In this document: positions 51,931 to 59,494 of the stretch, piece by piece
How positions within the stretch are numbered: position 1 is the stretch's first letter
Layout: the number at the start of each line of letters is the position of its first letter
DNA from: Devosia oryzisoli
Lineage (GTDB): Bacteria > Pseudomonadota > Alphaproteobacteria > Rhizobiales > Devosiaceae
Length of the DNA: 64,000 nt
Direction of reading: 5' to 3'
NCBI RefSeq assembly: GCF_014837245.1
Contig: NZ_JACYFU010000001.1
Location: forward strand, 1-64,000
Position numbers and translations under genes: made by a program
The notes under the pieces: generated by a model
What the model was told of the DNA's origin: nothing
What the model saw: the letters and a program-made list of their open reading frames with translations, nothing else
Database searches by the model: none

Positions 51931-51935
51931 CCATA

Positions 51936-52056
51936 CCCCTCACCCCAGCCCTCTCCCCAGAGGGGCGAGGGAGCCGCACCGCGTTTGAGGCACTTTCCTG
52001 CCCCACCCGCCGCGCCGATCCCCTCGCCCCTCTGGGGAGAGGGTTAGGGTGAGGGG
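51936..52056. repeat. Long GC-rich inverted repeat between bmp and puuD
   Basis: Arms 51936-51971 and 52021-52056 (36 nt, 34 complementary) flank a 49-nt loop. The sequence core CCCTCTCCCC-AGAGGGG is shared with the copies at 347-472 and, less exactly, 46258-46362. It ends 20 bp before the puuD start. Confidence 0.8.
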
Positions 52057-52076
52057 TCTTCAAAACGAGGACGAAG

Positions 52077-53303
52077 ATGCCCGACACCATAATCTTCTAC
52101 GAATGGCTGATGTTCGCCGTGCGCTGGCTGCACGTGATCACGGCCATCGCGTGGATCGGCTCGTCGTTCTATTTCATCGCGCTCGACCTGGGCCTGCGCA
52201 AGACGCCGAGCCTGCCGCCCTTGGCGTATGGCGAGGAGTGGCAGGTGCATGGGGGCGGCTTCTACCACATCCAGAAATATCTGGTGGCGCCCGAATTCCT
52301 CCCCGAGCACCTGACCTGGTTCAAGTGGGAGAGCTACTGGACCTGGTTCTCTGGCGCCATGCTGCTGGTGCTGCTCTACTATGTCGGCGCGGACCTGTTC
52401 CTGGTCGACCGCAGCGTGCTCGACATCCCCTCCTGGGCCGCCATTGGGCTCTCGGCCGGCTCCATCGTGCTGGGCTGGGTGCTCTACGACAGCCTCTGCA
52501 AATCGCCCATCGGGCAGTCCACCATCGGCCTGATGCTGGTGCTGTTCGTCATCCTCGTCGCCATGAGCTGGGGCTATGTGCACCTTTTCACCGGCCGCGC
52601 GGCCCTGCTGCACATGGGCGCCTTCACCGCGACGATCATGGCAGCGAACGTGGCCATGATCATCATCCCCAACCAGAAGATCGTGGTGGCCGATCTCAAG
52701 GCCGGGCGGGTGCCGGACGCCAAGTACGGCAAGATCGCCAAGCAGCGCTCGCTGCACAACAACTACCTCACGCTTCCCGTCATCTTCTTCATGCTCTCGA
52801 GCCATTACCCGCTGGCCTTCGCCACGCAGTGGAACTGGATCATCGCCTCGCTGGTCTTCCTCATCGGCGTCGTCATCCGGCACTATTTCAACACGCGCCA
52901 CGCCCGGAAGGGCAATCCGCACTGGACCTGGGCGGTGGCCATCGTGCTGTTCATCGTCATCGCCTGGCTCTCGAGCGGACCGAAGCTGCCCAACGCGGAT
53001 ACGGAGATTCTGCCCAGTGCCTCGGCCGAACGCTTCATGCAAACTGAGCATTTTGCGGCCGCCAGCCAGATCGTGCAGTCCCGCTGCGCCATGTGCCATA
53101 CGCCCGAGCCGGTGTGGGAGAGCATTTATGAAGCGCCTAAGAACGTCATCCTCGACCGCGACGTCGCCATCGCCAACCGCGCGCACGAGGTCGCCATCCA
53201 GGCCGGGTACAGCCACGCCATGCCCCCGGGCAACGTCACCGAGATGACGGATGCGGAGCGCGCAACGCTGGTCCAGTGGTTCCGTGAAGGCTCCGGCTCA
53301 TGA
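52077..53303 (+). CDS. puuD: Urate hydroxylase PuuD (membrane, cytochrome-c-fused urate oxidase)
   Basis: A 408-residue inner-membrane protein with about eight helices (FAVRWLHVITAIAWIGSSFYFIALD, WSGAMLLVLLYY-type segments). It is followed by a periplasmic cytochrome c domain (about 320-408) with CAMCH and a distal methionine in SHAMPPGNVTEMT. PuuD oxidises urate to 5-hydroxyisourate and delivers electrons through its haem to the respiratory chain, avoiding the H2O2 made by uricase. GAGGACGAAG precedes the ATG. The stop overlaps guaD (ATGA). Confidence 0.94.
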   Translation: MPDTIIFYEWLMFAVRWLHVITAIAWIGSSFYFIALDLGLRKTPSLPPLAYGEEWQVHGGGFYHIQKYLVAPEFLPEHLTWFKWESYWTWFSGAMLLVLLYYVGADLFLVDRSVLDIPSWAAIGLSAGSIVLGWVLYDSLCKSPIGQSTIGLMLVLFVILVAMSWGYVHLFTGRAALLHMGAFTATIMAANVAMIIIPNQKIVVADLKAGRVPDAKYGKIAKQRSLHNNYLTLPVIFFMLSSHYPLAFATQWNWIIASLVFLIGVVIRHYFNTRHARKGNPHWTWAVAIVLFIVIAWLSSGPKLPNADTEILPSASAERFMQTEHFAAASQIVQSRCAMCHTPEPVWESIYEAPKNVILDRDVAIANRAHEVAIQAGYSHAMPPGNVTEMTDAERATLVQWFREGSGS

Positions 53304-54601
53304 GCCGCACCATCCTGCGCGGCCGCGTCCTGAGCTTCCATCGTGCGCCGCAGGCCATCGATGACGCCGGGGCCTACGACTATCTCGAGGACGCGGCCGT
53401 CGTCATTGCCGATGGCGTCATCGTTTCCGTGGCGGACTTTGCCACAGCCGACACGACGGACGCACTGGTCATCGACCACCGGCCGCACCTCATCATGGCC
53501 GGCTTCATCGACCTGCATCTGCACTACGTGCAGTCGCAGATAATGGCGGCCTATGCCGGTTCGCTGCTCGAATGGCTCAACACCTACACCTTCATCGAAG
53601 AGCAGAAGTTTGCCCGACAGGGCCACGCCGATGCCGTCGCCGTCGATTTCTACGATGCGCTGATCCGGCACGGCACCACCACGGCGGTGGCCTATTGCTC
53701 GAGCCATCCGCGCTCGGTGGATGCGTTCTTTGCCGAGGCGCGGCGGCGCAACATGCTGATGATCGGCGGTAAGGTGATGATGGATCGCAATGCCCCCGAC
53801 GGGCTCTGCGACACCGCGCAATCGGGCTATGACGACACCAAGGCGCTGATCGCGCGCTGGCATGGGCGGGGCAGGGGGCTCTACGCCATCTCGCCGCGTT
53901 TCGCCATCACCTCGACCCCCGCACAGATGGCAGCGGCGCAGGCGCTCGTGGCCGAGCATCCCGAGTGCTACGTGCAGACGCATCTGAGCGAAAACGACGC
54001 CGAGATCACCTATTCGATGGAGCTCTACCCGGACGCCCCAGACTATACCGGCATCTACGAACACTACGGCCTTCTTGGCCGCAGGACGCTCTTGGGGCAC
54101 TGCATCCATCTCAACCATCGCGAAACCGGCGTGCTGGCGGAAACCGGTGCGGTCGCCGTCTTCTGCCCCACGTCGAACCTGTTCCTGGGCTCGGGCCTGT
54201 TCGATCGCGAGAGGTTGATGACGCATGGCGTGCGCGTCGGCATCGCCACCGACATTGGCGGTGGCACCAGCGTCTCGATGCTGCGCACGCTCGACGAGGG
54301 CTACAAGGTGCTGCAACTGCGCGGGCAGCGGCTCAATCCCTTCGCGTCGTTCCACATTGCGACCTTGGGCAATGCGGAGGCGCTGGGACTGGGGGAAACC
54401 ATCGGCTCGGTCGCGCCCGGCCGCACGGCGGACCTCGTGGTGCTCGACGCCGGCGCGACGCCGACCATGCGCATGCGGCTCGGGACGATCAACAGTCTCG
54501 CCGAAGAATTGTTTCTGCTCCAGACAATAGGCGATGACCGCGCCATTGCTGAAGTCTATGTGGCTGGTGCAAGGGCGAAGTCCACTTTGGGCGGGTTGTG
54601 A
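53300..54601 (+). CDS. guaD: Guanine deaminase
   Basis: A 433-residue amidohydrolase converting guanine to xanthine. Metal ligands: MAGFIDLHLHYVQSQIMA (HxH), the QTHLSENDAEI histidine, LLGHCIHL and GIATDIGGGTSVSM. It overlaps puuD by four bases, so guanine deamination and urate oxidation are co-expressed. The C-terminal GSVAPGRTADLVVLD segment is the usual composite-domain return. 54 bp separate it from malate synthase G. Confidence 0.94.
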   Translation: MSRTILRGRVLSFHRAPQAIDDAGAYDYLEDAAVVIADGVIVSVADFATADTTDALVIDHRPHLIMAGFIDLHLHYVQSQIMAAYAGSLLEWLNTYTFIEEQKFARQGHADAVAVDFYDALIRHGTTTAVAYCSSHPRSVDAFFAEARRRNMLMIGGKVMMDRNAPDGLCDTAQSGYDDTKALIARWHGRGRGLYAISPRFAITSTPAQMAAAQALVAEHPECYVQTHLSENDAEITYSMELYPDAPDYTGIYEHYGLLGRRTLLGHCIHLNHRETGVLAETGAVAVFCPTSNLFLGSGLFDRERLMTHGVRVGIATDIGGGTSVSMLRTLDEGYKVLQLRGQRLNPFASFHIATLGNAEALGLGETIGSVAPGRTADLVVLDAGATPTMRMRLGTINSLAEELFLLQTIGDDRAIAEVYVAGARAKSTLGGL

Positions 54602-54655
54602 CGCATCCAACAATGGCCTAATCGTGTCGCTGCCCGTTTGTCCAAGGAGTGCGGC

Positions 54656-56824
54656 ATGAGTGACTACCAGACCAAGTCCGGCCTTTCCGTGCATCCGTTG
54701 CTGGTCGCGTTCATAGAACAGCGCGCCCTGCCGGGGCTGCCGGTCAGCGCGGACCAGTTCTGGAGCGGGTTCGCCGACTTGGTGCGCACCCATGCGCCGA
54801 CCAATGCGCGGCTGCTCGAGCGGCGCGACGACTTGCAGGGGCAGATCGACGACTGGCACCGCCAGCACGGGCCGGTCGATGCCGACGCCGAAGGCTACCG
54901 GCGGTTCCTCGCCGAAATCGGCTATCTTGTGCCGGAGCCGGCCGACTTCACCATCGAAACGCAGAATCTCGACCCGGAAATCTCCAGCATCTGCGGCCCG
55001 CAGCTGGTGGTGCCGGTTTCCAACGCCCGCTACGCGCTCAACGCGGCGAACGCCCGGTGGGGCAGCCTCTACGACGCCCTTTATGGTACCGACGCCATCG
55101 CCCGCGAGGGTGAGCTGGCCCCGGCACAGGGCTACAACGCGGCGCGCGGTGCCGCGGTGGTGGCCCGTGCGGCCCAGTTCCTCGACGAGGCCTTTCCGCT
55201 CGCCGGGGGCAGTCATGCCGACGCAACCGGCTACCACGTGGTCAAGGACGGCGGCACGCGACACCTCGCGGTCGATCTGCCCTCGGGCCGCACAGGCCTG
55301 CGTGACCCTGCAGCCTTCGCCGGTTACGGCGGCACCGAGGAGACGGGCGAGATCGTCCTCGTCCACCACGGCCTCCACGTCATCCTCGTCATCGATCCCA
55401 AAAGCCCCATCGGCGCGAGCCACAAGGCTGGCCTCAGCGACGTGGTGGTCGAAGCGGCGCTGACGACCATCCAGGACTGCGAAGACTCTGTCGCCGCCGT
55501 CGATGCCGAGGACAAGGTCGGCGTCTACGAAAACTGGCTCGGCTTGATGCAGGGCAGGCTCGAGGACACGTTCGAGAAGGGCGGCAAGACCGTCACCCGC
55601 CGGCTCAACCCGGACCGCGTCTACAAGGACCTCGAGGGACAGGAGGCAAGCCTCAAGGGCCGCTCGCTGCTGCTGGTGCGCAATGTCGGGCACCTGATGA
55701 CCACCGACGCCGTGCTGCTCGACGGCAAGCCGATCGGCGAGGGGCTGATGGATGCGGCCGTCACCGCGCTTTGCGCCATGCACGACAAGGGCGGCAACTC
55801 GCGCACCGGCTCGATCTATGTGGTCAAGCCAAAGATGCACGGCCCGGAGGAGGTCGCCTTCGCCTGCGCCATCTTCTCTTCGGTCGAGAAGATGCTTGGC
55901 CTTTCGCCCAACACCATCAAGATCGGCATCATGGACGAGGAACGCCGCACCTCGGCCAACCTCAAGGCGGCGATCTACGAGGCGCGCGCCCGGGTTTTTT
56001 TCATCAATACCGGCTTCCTCGACCGCACGGGCGACGAAATCCACACCTCCATGGAGGCCGGCGCCGTGCTGCGCAAGGACCAGATCAAGTCCGAGCGCTG
56101 GATCGCTTCCTACGAAGATCGCAATGTGCTGATCGGTCTCGCCTGTGGCTTCTCCGGCCGGGCGCAGATCGGCAAGGGCATGTGGGCGCAGCCCGACAAC
56201 ATGGCGGCGATGATGGCGGCCAAGATCGGCCACCCCAATGCCGGCGCCAACACGGCTTGGGTGCCGTCCCCTACCGCCGCGACGTTGCACGCGCTGCATT
56301 ACCACCAGGTCGACGTGTTCGAAGCGCAAAAGCGCCGGCACAACCAGGAACTGCCGGGGCTCGACGCGCTGTTCTCCATGCCGGTGCTGGCGCCCTATGC
56401 GCTCACCCGCGAAGAGATCACGCGCGAACTCGAGAACAACGCACAGGGCGTTCTGGGCTATGTGGTGCGCTGGGTGCAGCAGGGCGTCGGCTGCTCCAAG
56501 GTGCCCGACATCAACAATGTCGGCCTCATGGAAGACCGCGCCACCTGCCGTATTTCCTCCCAGGCCGTCGCCAACTGGCTGCGCCACGGCCTCGTTAGCC
56601 GCGATGAGGTGACGGCGGTATTCGAGCGCATGGCGGCCGTCGTCGATGCGCAGAATGCGGGCGACCCGCTCTACCGGCCCATGGCCGATAACTACCAGTC
56701 CGTCGCGTTCCAGGCGGCGCTCGACCTGGCTCTGCACGGCGTCGACCAGCCCAGTGGCTACACCGAGCCGCTGCTGCATGCCGCACGGCGCAAGGTGAAG
56801 GCGCGAGAGAGGGCGCGGGCGTAG
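54656..56824 (+). CDS. glcB: Malate synthase G
   Basis: A 722-residue cytosolic enzyme condensing glyoxylate with acetyl-CoA to malate. Family blocks: ICGPQLVVPVSNARYALNAANARWGSLYDALYGTD, ILVIDPKSPIGASHKAGL, TIQDCEDSVAAVDAEDKV, LLVRNVGHLMT, NSRTGSIYVVKPKMHGPEEVAFA and FINTGFLDRTGDEIHTSMEAG. Size is normal for the G isoform. AAGGAGTGCGGC precedes the ATG. Its place after guaD fits glyoxylate removal from purine breakdown; no isocitrate lyase or glycolate oxidase gene is near. Confidence 0.96.
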   Translation: MSDYQTKSGLSVHPLLVAFIEQRALPGLPVSADQFWSGFADLVRTHAPTNARLLERRDDLQGQIDDWHRQHGPVDADAEGYRRFLAEIGYLVPEPADFTIETQNLDPEISSICGPQLVVPVSNARYALNAANARWGSLYDALYGTDAIAREGELAPAQGYNAARGAAVVARAAQFLDEAFPLAGGSHADATGYHVVKDGGTRHLAVDLPSGRTGLRDPAAFAGYGGTEETGEIVLVHHGLHVILVIDPKSPIGASHKAGLSDVVVEAALTTIQDCEDSVAAVDAEDKVGVYENWLGLMQGRLEDTFEKGGKTVTRRLNPDRVYKDLEGQEASLKGRSLLLVRNVGHLMTTDAVLLDGKPIGEGLMDAAVTALCAMHDKGGNSRTGSIYVVKPKMHGPEEVAFACAIFSSVEKMLGLSPNTIKIGIMDEERRTSANLKAAIYEARARVFFINTGFLDRTGDEIHTSMEAGAVLRKDQIKSERWIASYEDRNVLIGLACGFSGRAQIGKGMWAQPDNMAAMMAAKIGHPNAGANTAWVPSPTAATLHALHYHQVDVFEAQKRRHNQELPGLDALFSMPVLAPYALTREEITRELENNAQGVLGYVVRWVQQGVGCSKVPDINNVGLMEDRATCRISSQAVANWLRHGLVSRDEVTAVFERMAAVVDAQNAGDPLYRPMADNYQSVAFQAALDLALHGVDQPSGYTEPLLHAARRKVKARERARA

Positions 56825-56921
56825 GTCAGGCGCAGCCCTGGCCCTCGCGTCTGCTCCCGGAGCGCCGGGAGCGGGGGTGAACGCGCGGTTCAGGCTGAGT
56901 TCATGCCGCACCGTGCATTCT

Positions 56922-56952
56922 GTTGGTCAAGGGTCAGAGGACCCAAACCAAC
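56922..56952 (+). other. Nested inverted repeat in the SH3b gene leader
   Basis: GTTGG (56922), GGGTC (56931), GACCC (56940) and CCAAC (56948) form two nested perfect 5-bp arms immediately before the AGGAG ribosome site. It may be an mRNA hairpin or an operator. Confidence 0.4.
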
Positions 56953-56964
56953 AGGAGACGCGCT

Positions 56965-57453
56965 ATGCGAATTCATCACAAGATCATGTCGTCCGTTCTG
57001 GGCGGCGCCCTCGTGCTCGGCATGGCTGGCGCGGCGATGGCCGCTCCCGCGATTGCAACCGGCAGCGTCAACGTGCGCACCGGCCCCTCGACGCAATACC
57101 AGCGCGTCGACACCTTGCAGCGCCATGAACGGGTGGACGTCGTCGGCTGCCGCAGCGGCTGGTGCTACGTCGAGCATCGCGGCGCCGATGGCTGGGTTTC
57201 GGGCAATTACCTGCAGGCCATCCGCGGGCAGCGGCATTCGTCCAAGCCGGCCATCAGCTTTTCCTTCAACTTCGGCAATCCGCCCGCCGTTCATTCGCCG
57301 CGCCCCCGTCATGACCGAGACTGGGATCGTAACCATCGCCGCGATCACGATTGGCGCCGGGATGACCGCAACGACTGGCATCGCGACCGCGACGGGCGGC
57401 GCTACTCCGATCGCAGCACCAGCGGCAGTTACACCTTCCAGTTCGGTAACTGA
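56965..57453 (+). CDS. Secreted SH3b-domain protein with a His/Asp/Arg-rich tail
   Basis: A 162-residue precursor with a signal peptide (residues 1-27, AMA|APAI) and a bacterial SH3 type 3 domain (about 28-90, ATGSVNVRTGPSTQYQRVDTL and RSGWCYVEHRGADGWVSGNYLQ). The C-terminal part (about 112-150) is almost wholly Asp, Arg, His and Trp (HDRDWDRNHRRDHDWRRDD), ending SGSYTFQFGN. SH3b domains commonly bind cell wall; the charged tail is probably disordered and may bind metal or polyanions. AGGAG lies nine bases before the ATG. Two cysteines in the SH3b domain could form a disulfide. Confidence 0.82.
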   Translation: MRIHHKIMSSVLGGALVLGMAGAAMAAPAIATGSVNVRTGPSTQYQRVDTLQRHERVDVVGCRSGWCYVEHRGADGWVSGNYLQAIRGQRHSSKPAISFSFNFGNPPAVHSPRPRHDRDWDRNHRRDHDWRRDDRNDWHRDRDGRRYSDRSTSGSYTFQFGN

Positions 57454-57458
57454 GTCTC

Positions 57459-57486
57459 AAAGGCCCGCTTCGGCGGGCCTTTCGTT
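57459..57486. terminator. Bidirectional terminator, SH3b gene / ade
   Basis: A perfect 10-bp stem AAAGGCCCGC / GCGGGCCTTT with a TTCG tetraloop, followed by CGTT, lies between convergent genes. Confidence 0.85.
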
Positions 57487-57488
57487 CA

Positions 57489-59210
57489 TCAGCTGACGAA
57501 GTCGAACCTGTCGACGTCGAAGAGCCCGCGATCCGTCATCTTGAGGTGCGGGATCACCGGCAGGGCGAGGAACGCCACCTGGAGGAAGGGCTCGGGCAGG
57601 GTACATCCCAGCGCCTTGGCCGCATCGCGCAGGTGGTGGAGATCGGCGGCGACCTCCTCGAAGCTGTTCAAGCTCATCAACCCTGCGATGGGCAGGGCGA
57701 GTTCGGCCGTGACCTGCCCGGCATCCGCCACCGCGAAGCCACCCCCCATCTCGATCAGCCGATTGACCGCTGCGGCCATGTCGGCGTCGTTGGCGCCCAC
57801 CACGGTAATGTTGTGGCTGTCGTGACCGACGGACGAGGCAATGGCGCCGCGCGTGAGGCCGAAGCCGGTGACGAAGCTGCGCCCGATATTCCCGTTGATC
57901 CCATGGCGCTCGATTACGGCCACCTTGATCACGTCGGCGTCGAGGTCGGGCTGCAGGCCCGTCTGCGTCGTGGCCAGGCTCGCCTCTTCGCGAAACGTCA
58001 GGATAAGCCCCGGCTTGACGCCGATGACCGGCACCCGATTCTGCCCGGGTTTGGGGGCGGTGACGAAGACATCTGCCGTCACAGGCTGGGCCTTGACTGA
58101 CTTCAGTCCCACCGGCGCCACCGCCTCGCGCGCGGCAAACAGGGCCGGGGTGACCAACCGCCCTCCCGCGACAACGTCGGAAACGCGACACGCCTCCAGA
58201 TTGTCGAGCAGCGCGATGTCAGCTCGCCAGCCGGGGGCCACGAGGCCACGGTCACGCAGGCCGAAGATGCGCGCGGCCGAATGGCTGGCGGCGCGATAGA
58301 CATGGTGTAGCGGACAACCTCGCGCGATCAGTCGCCGGATCGAGTTGTCGAGGTGGCCCTCTTCGGCAATGTCGAGCGGGTTGCGATCATCGGTGCACAG
58401 CGCCACGAAGCTCGAGGTGTCTTCGTCGAGGATTTCCGCCAGCGCCTCGAGATCCTTGGATACCGACCCTTCGCGGATCAGGATCGCCATGCCCTTGGCC
58501 AGCTTTTCGCGCGCTTCGGCGGCGCTTGTCGCCTCATGGTCGGTGCGGATACCGGCGGCGAGGTAGCCGTTGAGGGCCTGCCCCAGCAGCAGCGGCGCGT
58601 GGCCATCGATGTGCCCGTCCTGGAAGGCGACCAGCTTGGCAATTATGCCCGGATCGGCATTGAGCACGCCCGGGAAGTTCATCATTTCGGCCAGCCCCAC
58701 CACCTTGGAGTGATCGCGAAACGGCAGAAGATCGTCGATCTCGAGGCGCGCCCCGGCCGTCTCGAACGGGGTGGCGGGAACGCAGGAGGAGAGGTTGATC
58801 CGTATGTCCATGACGCTGCGCTCGGCGCTGTCGAGGAAGTAGCGGATGCCTTCTGCGCCCAGCACATTGGCGATCTCGTGCGGATCGCAGAGAGCCGTCG
58901 TAACGCCATGCGGCAGCACGCAACGGTCGAACTCCAGCGGCGTGACCAGCGAAGATTCGATGTGCAGGTGCGTGTCGATGAAGCCGGGAACGGCGAAGCG
59001 TCCGTTACCCTCGATGATCTCTGCACCCTCATAGCGGGCATGGGTGCCCACGATGCGGTCATCGACGATCGCGATGTCGGTCTGGGTGATGGTCCCGGTG
59101 ATGACGTCGAGCATTCGCACGTCGCGCAGGACGAGGTCCGCGTTAACCTTGCCCTGGCCGGCCATGATCATGCGGGTGAGACGTTCGGGGGAGGGGGTGT
59201 TGCGTGTCAT
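57489..59210 (-). CDS. ade: Adenine deaminase
   Basis: A 573-residue amidohydrolase converting adenine to hypoxanthine, the substrate of XdhAB. N-terminal half: [18 protein letters not shown] (HxH ligands), [44 protein letters not shown] and [14 protein letters not shown]. The C-terminal adenine-deaminase domain includes [28 protein letters not shown]. Length is normal. It is transcribed toward the purine island but separated from it by the SH3b gene, so it is probably a separate transcription unit. Confidence 0.95.
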   Translation of the reverse strand: MTRNTPSPERLTRMIMAGQGKVNADLVLRDVRMLDVITGTITQTDIAIVDDRIVGTHARYEGAEIIEGNGRFAVPGFIDTHLHIESSLVTPLEFDRCVLPHGVTTALCDPHEIANVLGAEGIRYFLDSAERSVMDIRINLSSCVPATPFETAGARLEIDDLLPFRDHSKVVGLAEMMNFPGVLNADPGIIAKLVAFQDGHIDGHAPLLLGQALNGYLAAGIRTDHEATSAAEAREKLAKGMAILIREGSVSKDLEALAEILDEDTSSFVALCTDDRNPLDIAEEGHLDNSIRRLIARGCPLHHVYRAASHSAARIFGLRDRGLVAPGWRADIALLDNLEACRVSDVVAGGRLVTPALFAAREAVAPVGLKSVKAQPVTADVFVTAPKPGQNRVPVIGVKPGLILTFREEASLATTQTGLQPDLDADVIKVAVIERHGINGNIGRSFVTGFGLTRGAIASSVGHDSHNITVVGANDADMAAAVNRLIEMGGGFAVADAGQVTAELALPIAGLMSLNSFEEVAADLHHLRDAAKALGCTLPEPFLQVAFLALPVIPHLKMTDRGLFDVDRFDFVS

Positions 59211-59266
59211 GCCGGAGGTTTGCCTTGCCCCGCCGCTCCGTCAAGCCCCTGTGACCATTGCGCCAG

Positions 59267-59292
59267 GGAACTCTGGTCATCGGCGGCACGTT
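59267..59292 (+). promoter_or_regulatory. EcfG-type promoter GGAAC-N17-CGTT
   Basis: GGAAC (59267-59271) and CGTT (59289-59292) with a 17-bp spacer match the alphaproteobacterial general-stress sigma consensus perfectly, 28 bp upstream of the small membrane-protein start. Confidence 0.7.
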
Positions 59293-59320
59293 CGTCTTCC
59301 GAACACGCTCGGAGGCGCCG

Positions 59321-59482
59321 ATGGAAACCTATGATCCCAAGAAGAACGACACCGAGGTCACCCAGGCCAGTCCGCGCAAGATGAACCTGCGGGTGCTGAT
59401 CTTCTCGGTCATCGGTCTCGTGATCGCCTTCGGCATCATCTACGCGGTCTATACGGGCACCCAGCCCAATCCGAACGGCTGA
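59321..59482 (+). CDS. 53-residue single-span membrane protein under a stress promoter
   Basis: The product has a polar N-terminus (METYDPKKNDTEVTQASPRKMN), one transmembrane helix (about residues 24-45, LRVLIFSVIGLVIAFGIIYAVY) and a short tail ending PNPNG. GGAGG lies five bases before the ATG, and a perfect EcfG-type promoter lies just upstream, so this is a real small gene rather than a chance frame. No family is recognised. Its role may be a general-stress membrane accessory protein. Confidence 0.7.
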   Translation: METYDPKKNDTEVTQASPRKMNLRVLIFSVIGLVIAFGIIYAVYTGTQPNPNG

Positions 59483-59494
59483 TCCGCGCGCAAC

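Noticed and set aside
53126-56911. A 1261-codon open frame on the minus strand
   Set aside because: It is fully antisense to puuD, guaD and glcB, has shadow composition (runs of Arg, His, Gly, Val) and no domain; such frames are common at this GC content.
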